DNA of 21,277 nucleotides from Stemphylium vesicarium (GCA_004380135.1 QXCR01000297.1:1-21277); one strand, 5' to 3'; shown: positions 7,762 to 17,366, counted from the first letter of the stretch. Notes: generated by a model from the letters alone, not told the origin. Numbers and translations are program-made.

Positions 7762-9388
7762 ATGCCTCAACGCAATAGCGTAAAAAAAATCTCTAACAAA
7801 GTGGATATACAGCTTGCAATACAGGCTATCTGAAAAGACGCGACACTAACGATGCGACGCGCTAGAACTACCTGTGGCGTCTCCGAAGCAACACTACGAA
7901 GGCGACTCGCTGGGACGCCTCAATGACGCGATTGCGCGTTTAACTTGATATCTCTTTGAGGATCTGAAGAGGTAGCGATTGTTATGCATATTCTTAAGCT
8001 AGTAGAGCAAGGTCATCCGCCTAGACTTGCTAACGCTGAAGAAATGGCCAATTCTTTGCTTAAGATCCGCAATCAGAAGCCAGTTGGTAAGAGGTGGGCT
8101 GCAAACTTTGTAAAGCGCCGACCAGAGCTCCAAGTGAAGTTCAATCGCAACTACGACTACAAAAGAGCCCTCTGCGAAGATCCCGCGGCTATCCGAGCCT
8201 GGTTGCAGCTAGTAGCCAATACGAGAGCCAAGTACGGCATCCAGGACGAAGACATACAACTTTGATGAGACTGGCTTCATGATGGGCGTGATATCGACTG
8301 GCGCGGTAGTCACAGCAGCAGACCGTCGAGGACGGCCAAAGACAGTGTAGCAGGGCAACCGGGAGTGGGTCACAGCTATCCAGGGCATAAACGCGACGGG
8401 GTGAGCGATTCCACCCTTCATCATCTTCCAAGGCAAGCACCACCTCTCTGACTGGTATAAGGAGGAGAGCCTATCTTAAGACTGGGTTTTTGTAGTCTCT
8501 AAGAATGGCTGGACGACAAACAAGCTTGGTATTGAGTGGCTAAAATACTTTGACAGGCATACAAAGGGGAGAGTTGTTGGCAGCCACCGCCTGCTAGTTC
8601 TCGACGGTCACGAGAGCCACAGCTCGATCGATTTCCACCAGCTCTGCGAGGAAAAGAAGATTATCGCCCTCTGCATGCCTCCACACTCCTCGCACCTACT
8701 GCAGCCGCTTGACGTTGGCTGTTTTGCGCCGCTAAAGAAGGCGTATGGGTGCCAAGCCGAAAAGCTAATGCGCAACAAGATCACCCACATCACAAAAATA
8801 GAGTTCTTACCGTGCTTTGTTACCGGCTATAAGACCTCTATTATAAAGAGCGATATTCTAGGAGGCTTTCGAGGCGCTGGCTTAGTTCCATTCAATCCAG
8901 AGGCTATTATATCGACGCTCGACGTCCGCCTGCGTACTCCACCGTTACCCACCGTCGAGGACAGTCCCTGGCAGTCGCAAACCCCGAGCAATACCCTAGA
9001 ACTAGGGTCTTAAACGAAGCTGGTTCTCGAGAGGTTTCAGAGACATGTAAACAGCTCGCCTACTTCGATGGTTGAGGCGGCGAAAAGCCTCCTTAAAGGC
9101 GCAGAGATGATGGCGCATGCTTTGGTGTTGTCGCAAAAGCGTATCGCTGAGCTTGAAGCAGCTAACGAGGCCGCCACGCGACGTAAATCGCATAAAAGAA
9201 AGCGATTACAGAAGGAAGGGACCCTTGTAGTAGAGGAAGGTCTTCGACTGACAACTCTACAGGAGTTTGGCGCGCGCAACGATGGGAAGAAGGCAAAGAA
9301 GAAGGTGCGCGTTGAAGTAGGCGAATCGTCTCAAAGACGCTGTGGACGCTGCGGCGAGGTAGGATATAACTCGCGCACATGCAAGTAA
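7762..9388 (+). pseudogene. Pogo/Fot1-like transposase pseudogene of P2
   Basis: This is a nearly complete transposase of about 540 codons. The start is the ATG at 7762 (MPQRNSVKK), 80 bp inside the terminus. In order it has a Psq-type helix-turn-helix, a CENP-B-type domain (7984-8190, with PVGKRWAANFVKRRPEL), a DDE_1 catalytic core, a helical basic segment and a C-terminal zinc knuckle. The catalytic Asp residues are all present: FDETGF (8264), LVLDGHESH (8603) and QPLDVGCF (8711), with 35 residues between the last two. Breaks are TGA at 7831, 7924 and 7957, a 2-bp loss near 8255 that shifts the frame, then TAG 8348, TGA 8402, TAA 8477 and TAA 9011. The knuckle reads CGRCGEVGYNSRTC, with Tyr in place of the His ligand. 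The final TAA (9386) may itself be a mutation, since readable codons (DAEVDSK) follow. Confidence 0.9.
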
Positions 9389-9535
9389 GATGCAGAAGTA
9401 GATTCTAAGTAGAATAGTATATTACGATTTTTCGTTATTATCGTTAACGGTGCTATATAGTCGTGTGTGGTTATAGTTATAGTAAAGTCTTAATAAAAGT
9501 ATATTATTTACTTATCTACGTCACTCGCTTATAAA

Positions 9536-10001
9536 TAGGCTAGTAAATAGATTAAAGTATTTATAGGCTAGATTAGAGTTAGGTTATAGGCTATAAAGAC
9601 TAGAGTTAGAGTTAGATTAGGGGTATACTAGCTTAGGTTAGAGTCAGAGTAGGGCTATTCTAATACAGGGCTAGGCTAGGTTAGATTTAGATCACTCTAG
9701 GTTAGAGCTATTCTACTCTAAAAAGTCACTTATATAGAGCTTCTATATTATTATTATTATTAATTTTAACTTCTATAAATATAATTTTATTATAATATAT
9801 AGCTATCTAAATTTATAGCTATTCTTAATTAACCTAATTTTAACCCCTACTATAGCCTAGCGTATACTTAGCCCTACTTATCGCTAATTTATCTCTACCT
9901 ATATATTATTACTAATTACCTTAGGTTAGTATTAAATTAGATTAGAGCTACTACTAAGACAACCTAACTTTAGCCTAATCTAGACCTTATTTACTAGTAT
10001 A
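9536..10001 (-). mobile_element. hAT-type MITE, copy 3, inside the P2 right terminal repeat
   Basis: A 466-bp inverted MITE copy beginning TAGGCTAGTAAATAG and ending ATTTACTAGTATA. It is flanked by CTTATAAA (9528-9535) and CTTAGAAA (10002-10009), an 8-bp duplication with one mismatch. The target lies inside the last 25 bp of P2, so the P2 tip is separated from its 17-bp units. It is strongly RIP-mutated. Confidence 0.88.
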
Positions 10002-10158
10002 CTTAGAAAGTACGTTAGAGCTTATTATATTCTATCTAGAAGAGGAAAATGTCTAAAACTTTATTAGTATACCTGCTGACTCTATAGTTAATCTAGACTA
10101 CATTAGACGCGCCTATATAGTTATTACGTAGCTTAGCCTTAGCCTTATACTAGAATAA

Positions 10159-10390
10159 TACAACACTCAGGCCGAAGGCCTGCAGTTGGGCCCATTTAGT
10201 CCTAATATGTTTGCTTCTTGCACTCGCGCCTTGACGAAGACACCTGCTTTTAACCTGCGCTTCGCGCAGAGGAACACAGGCAAGAATTATTCTTCTTACT
10301 ACCACCCCCTTAGTATAGTAATACAAAGCCATCCCCCACTATTTTGTTATAGTGTGAAGCAAATACTATTGCCTATAACTGCGCCTTACA
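10159..10390 (-). mobile_element. Solo LTR-C, copy 2 (inverted)
   Basis: About 232 bp, close in sequence to LTR-C copy 1 on the opposite strand, including the GGCCTTCGGCC hairpin and the CGCGAAGCGCAGG motif. The 3' end reads TGTTGTA rather than TGTTACA. No 5-bp duplication is seen (AATAA against TAGGC). It sits inside P5. It is mostly clean, with a few C-to-T or G-to-A changes. Confidence 0.88.
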
Positions 10391-10395
10391 TAGGC

Positions 10396-11279
10396 TAAGC
10401 TAGCCCTATATAATCCTAGGATCCTCGTAGAGGGCTCTCTTATAATCGTACTTGCGATTAAACTTCTATATAAGCTCAGGGCGGCGCCTAATAAACGTAC
10501 TAGGCTAGTTTAAGCTAATATAGCCTATATTACGTGTTACAACCTAAAGTTAAAACGCTTACGACCACGCCGCAACCACGCCGCACGAGCAAGACTAGGA
10601 TGGCGATCCTGCAAAACGCTAACTATCAGTAGTCACGTGGCCGGTCACTGCGCTAAGGACTATCACTAGGAGCGATCACGACTACCGTAACTATCGCTAG
10701 AAGTTATTACGACTATTATAACTATTACTAGAAGTTATAACCTACTATTATTAGAAGTTACTATAACTATTATATAAGTATATAGCTACTAGATAGCGCA
10801 CTCTTCTAGTCGCTATATTTAACTTTAAAAATTAAGAATTAGTACTTAATTCCTAAACTCTTAAGTTGTTTATTAATCTTTATATTATGCTTAACTTATA
10901 TTATATATTACGCGCCTAGCTTATTTCTAAGAACTAACCCTAGAACCCTCTAAGAACGAACCTTTATATTGCGCTCTGCGCATAAGGAATTAGCTATATT
11001 AGCTATAGCTGCGAGCCTAGGGGAAAATCTACGAGTAACAAGGTTAAGTATATGCTTAATAAGCACATCCTTCTTAGTGATCTTTAGATTTCTAGATTTA
11101 GGCTAGCAATCTACTTATAAAGGTCGTCTAGCGCGTTAATAGCCTAGTATTATTTAAGAGACGATATAGATAGCTATAGCGCGTTATAAGGAAAGTGTCG
11201 CGTCTACTTTAAGAGCGTAAAGAGTAGTCTATATCTTATATTTATTACAAGGTTCTATCTAGTATTATTATTAAGGCAT
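10396..11279 (-). pseudogene. Pogo-like transposase fragment of P5 (N-terminal part)
   Basis: Read on the minus strand from an ATG at 11279, this matches the first 170 or so codons of the P2 transposase. The Psq-like segment is eroded (VDATLSL, many stops). The CENP-B-type region is readable: DVLIKHILNLVTRRFSPRLA and IANIANSLCAERN before LTR-A copy 2. After it come STFIRRRPELI, a stop, KFNRKYDYKRALYEDP and another stop. The P2 equivalents are MHILKLVEQGHPPRLA and RRPELQVKFNRNYDYKRALCEDP. The frame is the same on both sides of the LTR, allowing for the 5-bp duplication. No catalytic core is found. At about half identity to P2 by eye, it is a related but distinct element. Confidence 0.8.
10535..10968 (+). 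mobile_element. Solo LTR-A, copy 2
   Basis: 434 bp, homologous end to end to LTR-A copy 1, with deletions totalling about 50 bp in the 3' third. Ends are TGTTACAACC and GAACCTTTATA, the latter a mutated TTCACA. Flanks TTACG (10530-10534) and TTGCG (10969-10973) are a 5-bp duplication with one G-to-A change. It interrupts the P5 transposase. The first 150 bp are clean and the rest is RIP-mutated. Confidence 0.9.
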
Positions 11280-11282
11280 CGC

Positions 11283-11935
11283 TAGACTAGCAAATAGGTC
11301 TAGGTTAAGTTAGAGTTAAGTCGTCTTAGTAGTGGCCCTAACCTAACCTAATACTAATCTAAAGTAATTAGTAATAGTTTTTAAGTAGAGTTAGATTAGC
11401 CTTAAGTAGAGCTAAGTATCTGCTAGGCTATAGTAAGAGTTAAGGTTAAATTAGTTAAAAATAGCTATAAATTTAGATAGCTAAGTATTATAATAAAGTT
11501 ATATATATAAGGGTTATAATAAATAACTATAATAATATAAAAGCTCTATATAAGCGACTTTTTAAGAGTAGAATAAGATAACCTAACTCTAACTAGGCCT
11601 AGTTGTATACTAGAGTGGCCCTACCTTATAATAGGCTAGAGCCCTTACTCTCTTATTCTCGCCTATAGCTTTAGTATACCTCCCACCTACTCTAATTACT
11701 AATTAGCTAATTAGAATATTATTTCTTCTTCTATATATATAAATAGCTACGTAGCCTAAAAAGCCTAGCTTACTATTAGCTATCTATTTCTTAAGTACTC
11801 TTAGAGCTAGCCTTTTATATTCTCTAACTCTAATTTAGGCTAGTATACTTCTAGCTTAACTCTTATTTTAGTCTTTTTAGCCTATAATCTAACCCTAGCT
11901 TAATTTATAATTATCTTAACTCATTTATTAGCTTA
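11283..11935 (+). mobile_element. hAT-type MITE, copy 4, with an LTR-D relic inside
   Basis: It starts TAGACTAGCAAATAGG and ends ATTTATTAGCTTA. Flanks GGCATCGC (11275-11282) and GGTATCGC (11936-11943) are an 8-bp duplication with one C-to-T change. It is longer than the other copies because an LTR-D copy (11627-11819) and some extra sequence lie within it. The duplicated target includes the start codon of the P5 transposase. Confidence 0.88.
11627..11819 (-). mobile_element. RIP-mutated solo LTR-D relic inside MITE copy 4
   Basis: The sequence from TATAATAGGCTAGAGCCCTT to GAGCTAGCCTTTTATA aligns with the inverted LTR-D at 12760-12981, with C-to-T and G-to-A changes. It shares GGCTAGAGCCC, the TATATATAAATAGCTACGTAG region and the AGCCTAGCT motif. 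The end nearest 11819 is shortened. No clear 5-bp duplication remains. Confidence 0.75.
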
Positions 11936-12023
11936 GGTATCGCGTATATAAATAAAGTTTAGTAGAGACCTAATAAAAGTAACTTACTAACTTATATAGC
12001 CTACTAATCTATAAAGTATATTA

Positions 12024-12365
12024 CTTATTCAAAAGTATTATTAAGTATATATTATATAGTTGCCTTTTCTTCTAGTCTTATTAAATAATTTATACTTAGT
12101 TAGTAGTATAGTTAATAATACTTCTTATTATATTATTAATAAAAAGTTTATAGAGATTTAGTATTAGAATATAGCCTTATACTACTACGCTATATAACTA
12201 AAAAGATACGTATAATTAAAATATAAGATAGTATATACTATTATCTAACCTAATCTAGCTTAATATTTAGTAGACTACCGTAATATAGAATAAACTTATA
12301 ACTTAATAATTTTTAATATTTAAGATTAATATTTATATCTAAGTATTAGTAGAAAGCTTATAATA
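12024..12365. other. RIP-saturated sequence, no gene seen
   Basis: Outside the TA flank of P5, this stretch is AT-rich with stops in every frame. No repeat match is found. It is likely an old, erased transposon. Confidence 0.5.
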
Positions 12366-12689
12366 TAAAAAAGGTATAAAAGAGAGTTACTAATACTATT
12401 AGTAATAGTAGAAGAGAAGAATTAGAGTTAAAAGTATATCTACTAGATATAAAGAGAAAAGTTATATACTTAAATTTTATTACTATCTAGTTCTCATTAT
12501 ATATAATTGCTAAATTATCTAGAATATTCTTTCCTACTAATAGATAACCTAGGTATACGGAATCTACACGTTATAGATTGCTTATATAAGAATATAATAG
12601 CTATAGTAATACTATTCTAGCTAAAAGAGTACTAGTGCTTACTAAAGCTTACTAAGACTTACTTACGCTTAATTAAGCTTATATTCTAA
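12366..12689 (-). mobile_element. Repeat S, copy 3 (inverted)
   Basis: This aligns with the inverse of S1 and S2 along its length, from AAAAGGTATAAAAGAG to AAGCTTATATTCTAA. It includes the TTATCTAGAATATTCT and ACCTAGGTATACG landmarks. It is about 324 bp, slightly shorter than the 337-bp copies, and RIP-mutated. No clear target duplication is seen. Confidence 0.75.
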
Positions 12690-12759
12690 TAAATATTCTA
12701 TTTTTATTTCTAGTATTACTTGTCTTATAAGCACTATTATAATATTATTATATAAATCT

Positions 12760-12981
12760 TGTAAGGGGCTACGCCTAGGGCTAGTAGCAACGCTCAAGGA
12801 GCATTCACCTCGGGATAACAAGATTGTATTCGATAGCGAGCTAGGCTTCTAGTCTACGTGGCTATCTATATATGTGGGCGGAGAAACAATATTGCGATCG
12901 GCTGATCGGCAATCGGAGCGGGCAGGAGAAACACCGAGGTCGTAGACGAGAACAAGAGGGCAAGGGCTCTAGCCCATTACA
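12760..12981 (+). mobile_element. Undamaged solo LTR-D
   Basis: A 222-bp LTR from TGTAAGGGGCTACG to TCTAGCCCATTACA, flanked by a perfect 5-bp duplication, AATCT (12755-12759 and 12982-12986). GC content is normal and no RIP is evident, although the DNA on both sides is saturated. The inner ends GGGCTA...TAGCCC extend the TG...CA inverted ends. It is probably one of the most recent insertions here. Confidence 0.93.
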
Positions 12982-12986
12982 AATCT

Positions 12987-13252
12987 TTAAGTTAGTTAGT
13001 TGAACTATATTTTAACTTATTAAATCTTTAGTTTTAACTACTTAGAAGAGAAGCTTAATTATAGTACTATTTTATAATAAAGCTTTCCAATATAGTTCTA
13101 TGTTACTAGATTAATAAAAAGAAAGACATAAATGTAATAGATAAAGTATAAGCTAGTAATTAAGTATCTAAGAAAAGTGTTAGATAGTAAGTATTACTAT
13201 TAGATAAAAGATTCTTAAGTAAGTAGTTTAGTATTAGTTTTAATTAAAGCTA
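12987..13252. other. RIP-saturated spacer before P3
   Basis: AT-rich sequence with no recognisable element or open frame. It ends with the TA target of P3. Confidence 0.5.
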
Positions 13253-13254
13253 TA

Positions 13255-15086
13255 ACGTAAAGCACCACCGAGCCGGCCACACCACCGAGCCGGCCACTTT
13301 TTCTTGGCACCGCGAACACCACGTACAAATAGCGATGCAATCACAACGTACAATGATTTTAGATCAACAAGAGGGTAGAATTGAACTTGCCCTTCAGGCC
13401 TATACCTTACGTCAATTTCAGACCCTGCGACGCGCTGCTGCTGCCTTTGGCGTACGACATCAGCGGCTCTCTGACCGACTCCGCGAAATCCAATTTCGAC
13501 GCGAAGCACCACCAAACAGCCGGAAGCTCTCTGCGACAGAAGAGCAAACAGTTATACGATATATCCTTGAGCTTGATTCGCGAGGGTTTGCCCCCCGGCT
13601 GCAAGAGGTAGCAGATATCGCAGATAAACTACTGGCCGTACGCGGTGGGATACCCGTTGGCAAGAACTGGGCAGAGCGCTTTGTTCAGCGTACGGAGGAG
13701 CTCAAGATGGCCTTTAACCGAGCGAAGGATCGCCAGAGGATACTCTAGGAGGACCTAGAGGTTATTAGCGCCTAGTTTAAGCTCGTACGAGAGACAAAAG
13801 CTAAGTATAAGGTCCTTAATAATAATATCTATAACTTTAATAAGATAGGCTTCTAGATAGGCGTTATTAGCTTAATAAAGGTAGTTATAGGTTTAGAACG
13901 TTATATAAGACTACACCTTATCTAGCTAGGCAATAGAGAGTAGGTTATAGTAATCTAGAGTATCTGCGCTGCGGGCTATGCTATCCTACCCTTTATTATC
14001 TATAAAGGGCGTGTTCATATCTCTACTTAGTATAAGGAGAAGAATATTCCGTACGACTAGAAGCTCTCTATATTAGAGAATAGGTAGACGAATAATTAGC
14101 TTAGCCTTAAGTAGTTAAAGCACTTTAATTAGCATACAAAGTCGCGTTAGAAGGGGTCGTACAGGCTGCTCATCTTGGACGGCCATAAGAGCCACCTCAA
14201 CCAGGATTTTAAGGACTTCTGCCTCGTACGGAAGATCCTAACCCTCTATATGCCCGCTCACTCATCGCACGTACTTCAGCCACTCGACGTGGTGTGTTTC
14301 TCGCCATTAAAACTAAAGTACTCCTAACGCGTATAAGGCTTAGCATCGCGACGCGTCTTCTATATTAATAAAGAAGGCTTCCTTCCAGCCTTTAAAGACG
14401 CGTTTTTCAACGTATTCACGTACGAGAACTACAAGAAGGCCTTTAAGGTAGTAGGGCTAGTTCCTATTAACGCGCAGAGGGTTCTTAATCGCCTTGAAGT
14501 CCATCTTCGTACGCCACCACCCGTAGCCCTACCAGAATCGCCCTGGCAGTCTTAAACACCGAGCAATACACACGAATTTGGCTCACAAGCAAGGCTTGTG
14601 AGCGATGCTATCGTACGATCGCTAGAAGAAGCTAGAGGAGGCTTCTCAAAGCTTGTTAAAGGAGCTGAGGAGATGCTACACCAAAACGCCATACAAGCTG
14701 CTCGCATCCATGAGCTTGAAGAGCAATTAGCAGCGATAACTAAGCGTAAAACTCGGAAGAGAAAGCAGGTCCAGCACGGCGGCACGATGGAGTACGGTGC
14801 AGCAGCATTGTCTGTAGCTGAAAGTGCAGCTATAGATGGTACAGTGTCAAAAAGAGCATGTGGTAGTGGTGGTCAAGAAAGAGCCCAACCAGCTCAACGG
14901 CGCTGTGGCAACTGTGGCAAGACTGGGCACAACGCCCGTACGTGCCAAAATGATATAGAAGAAGATTCTAAATCTATTATAAGTGTGTCGTACGTAGAAT
15001 CTGTAGATAATGTTGAGTAATTAACTGTTTCGTATGTGGTGTTCGCAATGCTAAGAAAAAGTGGCCGGCTCGGTGGTGCTTTACGT
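13255..15086 (+). mobile_element. Pogo/Fot1-type DNA transposon P3
   Basis: This is a 1832-bp element bounded by ACGTAAAGC and its inverse, GCTTTACGT, with TA on both sides (13253-13254 and 15087-15088). The left terminal repeat has two 17-bp units (ACCACCGAGCCGGCCAC, 13264-13297) and the right one has a single unit. Both then continue with CTTTTTCTT. It holds one transposase gene that keeps its frame over the whole length but carries RIP stops in the middle. It is the best preserved element in the window. Confidence 0.95.
13335..15020 (+). pseudogene. Pogo/Fot1-like transposase pseudogene of P3
   Basis: This DDE transposase of 561 codons would cut and join the element at TA sites. The N-terminal 137 codons (13335-13748) are open and hold a Psq-type helix-turn-helix (about residues 15-55) and a CENP-B-type domain (about 65-135, with PVGKNWAERFVQR). 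The DDE_1 core follows. Its first Asp is mutated to Asn (FNKIGF, residue 169). The second (LLILDGHKSH, 282) and third (QPLDVVCF, 318) remain, with 35 residues between. The last 140 codons (14598-15020) are open: a coiled-coil-like stretch, a basic TRKRKQVQ segment and an intact CCHC zinc knuckle, CGNCGKTGHNARTC (14904-14945). About sixteen in-frame TAG/TAA codons lie between 13746 and 14556, with no net frameshift. It is inactive as it stands. The ATG at 13335 is the first in frame; Met-7 is an alternative. Confidence 0.93.
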
Positions 15087-15088
15087 TA

Positions 15089-15226
15089 ATTAACTTTTTA
15101 AGAGATAGTTTAAGAGATATTAAAATATATATAATAAGCTAAACGCCCTCTAGTAGAGATTCTAAATAGAATTTTAGTAGACGCATCTAATAAACACTAA
15201 GATTACCTTAAACTAATCTTATTCTA
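15089..15226. other. RIP-saturated spacer
   Basis: Between P3 and LTR-C copy 3; AT-rich, with nothing recognised. Confidence 0.5.
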
Positions 15227-15462
15227 TATTAGGCGTATTTATAGGTAATAGTATTTACTTTATACTATAATAATATAATAGAAGGTAGCTCTATATTACT
15301 ATACTAAGGAAGATAGTAGTAAAGAAAACAAATCTTACTTATTTTATTCTATATAATAAAGTATAGATTAAAAGTAAGTATCTTTACTAAAGCGTATATA
15401 TGTAAAGTAAATATCTAAAGACTTAGTCTACCTAAATACAAACATTTAGCCTAGGTATTATA
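15227..15462 (+). mobile_element. Heavily RIP-mutated LTR-C, copy 3
   Basis: It aligns end to end with LTR-C copy 1 through C-to-T and G-to-A changes. The start is TATTAGGCGTATTTATAGG (for TGTAAGG...TTATAGG), the middle has CTATATTACTATACTAAGG, and the end is AGCCTAGGTATTATA (for GGCCTGAGTGTTACA). No 5-bp duplication is apparent. Confidence 0.8.
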
Positions 15463-15479
15463 ATTAAATAAGTAGATAA

Positions 15480-15599
15480 GTACTAGCGTAGATATACTAA
15501 TAGCTTTCTATTAAATATAACTACTATATACTTAGCCTTACTATTTACTTTCTACTACCTAAGTGCTCCTAGAGCTAGCCCCTTATATATTAATCCCTA
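15480..15599 (-). mobile_element. LTR-D relic, partial
   Basis: The segment from about CTTAGCCTTACTATTTAC to CTAGAGCTAGCCCCTTATA matches the distal part of the LTR-D relic at 11760-11819. The tip CCCCTTATA corresponds to CCCCTTACA of the inverted undamaged LTR-D. The other end is not visible and lies next to LTR-C copy 3, so it is truncated or eroded. Confidence 0.55.
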
Positions 15600-16272
15600 A
15601 TATAGAAAAGTAAGTTATTACTATAAAAACTACTAAAAACATAATAGAAGTAATAAGAAACTATTAAGATTAGTATAAATAAATAGAGTACGCTTTTTTC
15701 TAATTAATAGCTTACTAATTACTATATTAGTTATATATTTTTAAAATAGTTCCTTCTATATAGTAATTATATTAAAATACTTCTCTTTTAGATATAAAAT
15801 TAGCTTTAAATGGTCTCTTAGTAATTACTATATACTATTACTATAACATGCTTACTTTTAGAATACTATAATATATATTATAGAAGCTATTATACTAGAG
15901 ATTCTGAATTTAGCTTTGAGAGACTTCTTCTCTTACATTCTTTTATTTTTAAACTAAAAGTAGCTTTAAAACTTAATTTAATATATAAGTACTGTAGAAT
16001 TAGTATCTAGAAAGAGTAATAAAGGTATTTAGCTTTAAAATATACTTAATATGGATATTAGAGCTTAAATAATATTTTTTTAACTTATAGCTTTAGCTAT
16101 ACTTATTATATTTAAGTAATCTATATTCTATTAGAGTAGGCTAACTATAAGCTTTCTATTCCTCTATTTATCTTATAAATTACTTAAGACTTAATAGATT
16201 TATTAAAGAAAAAGTAATACTAAGAGATAGTAGCTAGCTTACTAGAGTATCTAGCTTACTAGTACTTTATAT
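15600..16272 (-). mobile_element. Truncated foldback element N3
   Basis: The right end reads, inverted, ATATAAAGT then two 17-bp units (ACTAGTAAGCTAGATAC and TCTAGTAAGCTAGCTAC), next to TA (16273-16274). The interior aligns with inverted N1, including the landmark ATAATAGCTTCTATAATATATAT. The homology fades near 15650 and the opposite arm is missing, apparently replaced by the LTR-D and LTR-C relics. The lower boundary is approximate. Confidence 0.65.
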
Positions 16273-16274
16273 TA

Positions 16275-16947
16275 TTTAAAGCCTAGTACTACTTTAGTAA
16301 TTAATATATACTTATCATTTCTTAAACTTAGTATTTTTAAATACTTACTTAGTCTACTTTAAAGAAGTAATTACTTTCTTTATCTAGTTTAAGTTTTCTA
16401 CTTTTTTAAAAATATATTTTATTTCTTCTATAAAGTTATATTTACTAGATTTTAAAATCTTTTTTATTTATCTAGTAAGCTATTATATAAATAGTATAGC
16501 TATATTTATATAAGAGATATATAGATTTTAGCCTCTCTACTATTATATTTATTAAATATCTTTATCCTAGATTTTTAATCTAGGCGTTTATTTAGTAAAT
16601 CTATAGTAATTATTATTAATTAATTAATTAGTCTTAATAATATAATAGTCTATTTAGCTTAAGTTCTAACTTAGGACTTATAATTTTAAACTAGTTCTAT
16701 CTTAATATTAATACTATTACTAGACTTAGAGTTTAAAAGGATTTTTAAATAATTAGATTAAAAGATTCTATTAGAGCCTAGTATTATAGTTAGTATAGTT
16801 AATAACTTTCTCTTATTTCTTCTATTATTATTATTATTTCTTTTACTTTTTAAAGTATATAATTAGTAAATATACCCTATAAAGTCTATAAGTAAAAATT
16901 ATAATATTTAAGATGTAATAAATTTTTTCTATTTTTAATATATCTTT
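16275..16947. other. RIP-saturated sequence, no gene seen
   Basis: 673 bp of very AT-rich DNA with short TTA and TTAA runs (for example 16610-16632). No open frame or repeat boundary is recognised. Confidence 0.5.
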
Positions 16948-17284
16948 TTAGAATATAAGCTTAAAGATACTAAAATAAGCCTTAGTAAGCTTAAATAAGT
17001 ACTAAGACTCTTTTAGCTAGAATAGTACTACTATAGTTATTATATTCTTATATACGTAATCTATAACGTATAGATTATATATACTTAGGTTATCTATTAG
17101 TAAGATAGAGTATTCTAGATAATATAGTATTTATATATAATAAGTAGTAGATAGGGATAATACCTTAGTATCTAACTCCCCTCTTTATATCTAATAGATA
17201 TACTTTTAACTCTAGTTCTTATCTTCTATTATTACTAATATTATTACTAATAGTATTTGTAATTCTTCTTTATACCTTTTCTAT
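16948..17284 (+). mobile_element. Repeat S, copy 1
   Basis: From TTAGAATATAAGC to TATACCTTTTCTAT, this aligns end to end with S2 after removal of the LTRs in S2, and has the same 337-bp length. Both hairpin regions are recognisable with mutations. Flanking 8-mers match only weakly (ATATCTTT and ATATACTA). No ORF. Confidence 0.82.
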
Positions 17285-17366
17285 ATATACTAATATAGAT
17301 AAATATAATTTAGTATAAAGTTTGAAAGTTATCTAGTAACTAAAGAAAATAGTATATATAGTAGTA

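Larger units (their letters stand above)
7682..10015 (+). mobile_element. Pogo/Fot1-type DNA transposon P2, interrupted by a hAT MITE
   Basis: It begins ACGTACTTT followed by two 17-bp units (ATAAGCGAGTGACGCAG and a variant). It ends with the inverse of the same design and is flanked by TA (7680-7681 and 10016-10017). The right terminal repeat is split by MITE copy 3; removing that and its duplication leaves 1860 bp. Its terminal sequence differs from P1/P3, so it is a separate subfamily. It holds one broken transposase gene. Confidence 0.92.
10016..12021 (-). mobile_element. 5' part of pogo-type transposon P5, with nested insertions
   Basis: The right end reads, inverted, ATATACTTT followed by two 17-bp units (ATAGATTAGTAGGCTAT and ATAAGTTAGTAAGTTAC) next to TA (12022-12023). 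This is the RIP-mutated form of the P2 terminus. Inside, the minus strand carries a P2-like transposase N-terminus. Three insertions interrupt it: MITE copy 4, LTR-A copy 2 and LTR-C copy 2. Removing them leaves only about 670 bp. The remainder, about 1.2 kb including the catalytic core and 3' terminus, is not identified. P2 may have inserted into it, with the remainder left of 7681, but I could not confirm that. Confidence 0.7.

Noticed and set aside
8189..9380. Several minus-strand ORFs opposite the P2 transposase
   Set aside because: Antisense shadows of the GC-normal transposase; the plus-strand frame has the DDE and zinc-knuckle motifs.
13240..14785. Minus-strand and alternate-frame ORFs over P3 (13240-13663 and 14552-14785)
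   Set aside because: Shadows of the two clean parts of the P3 transposase in other frames.
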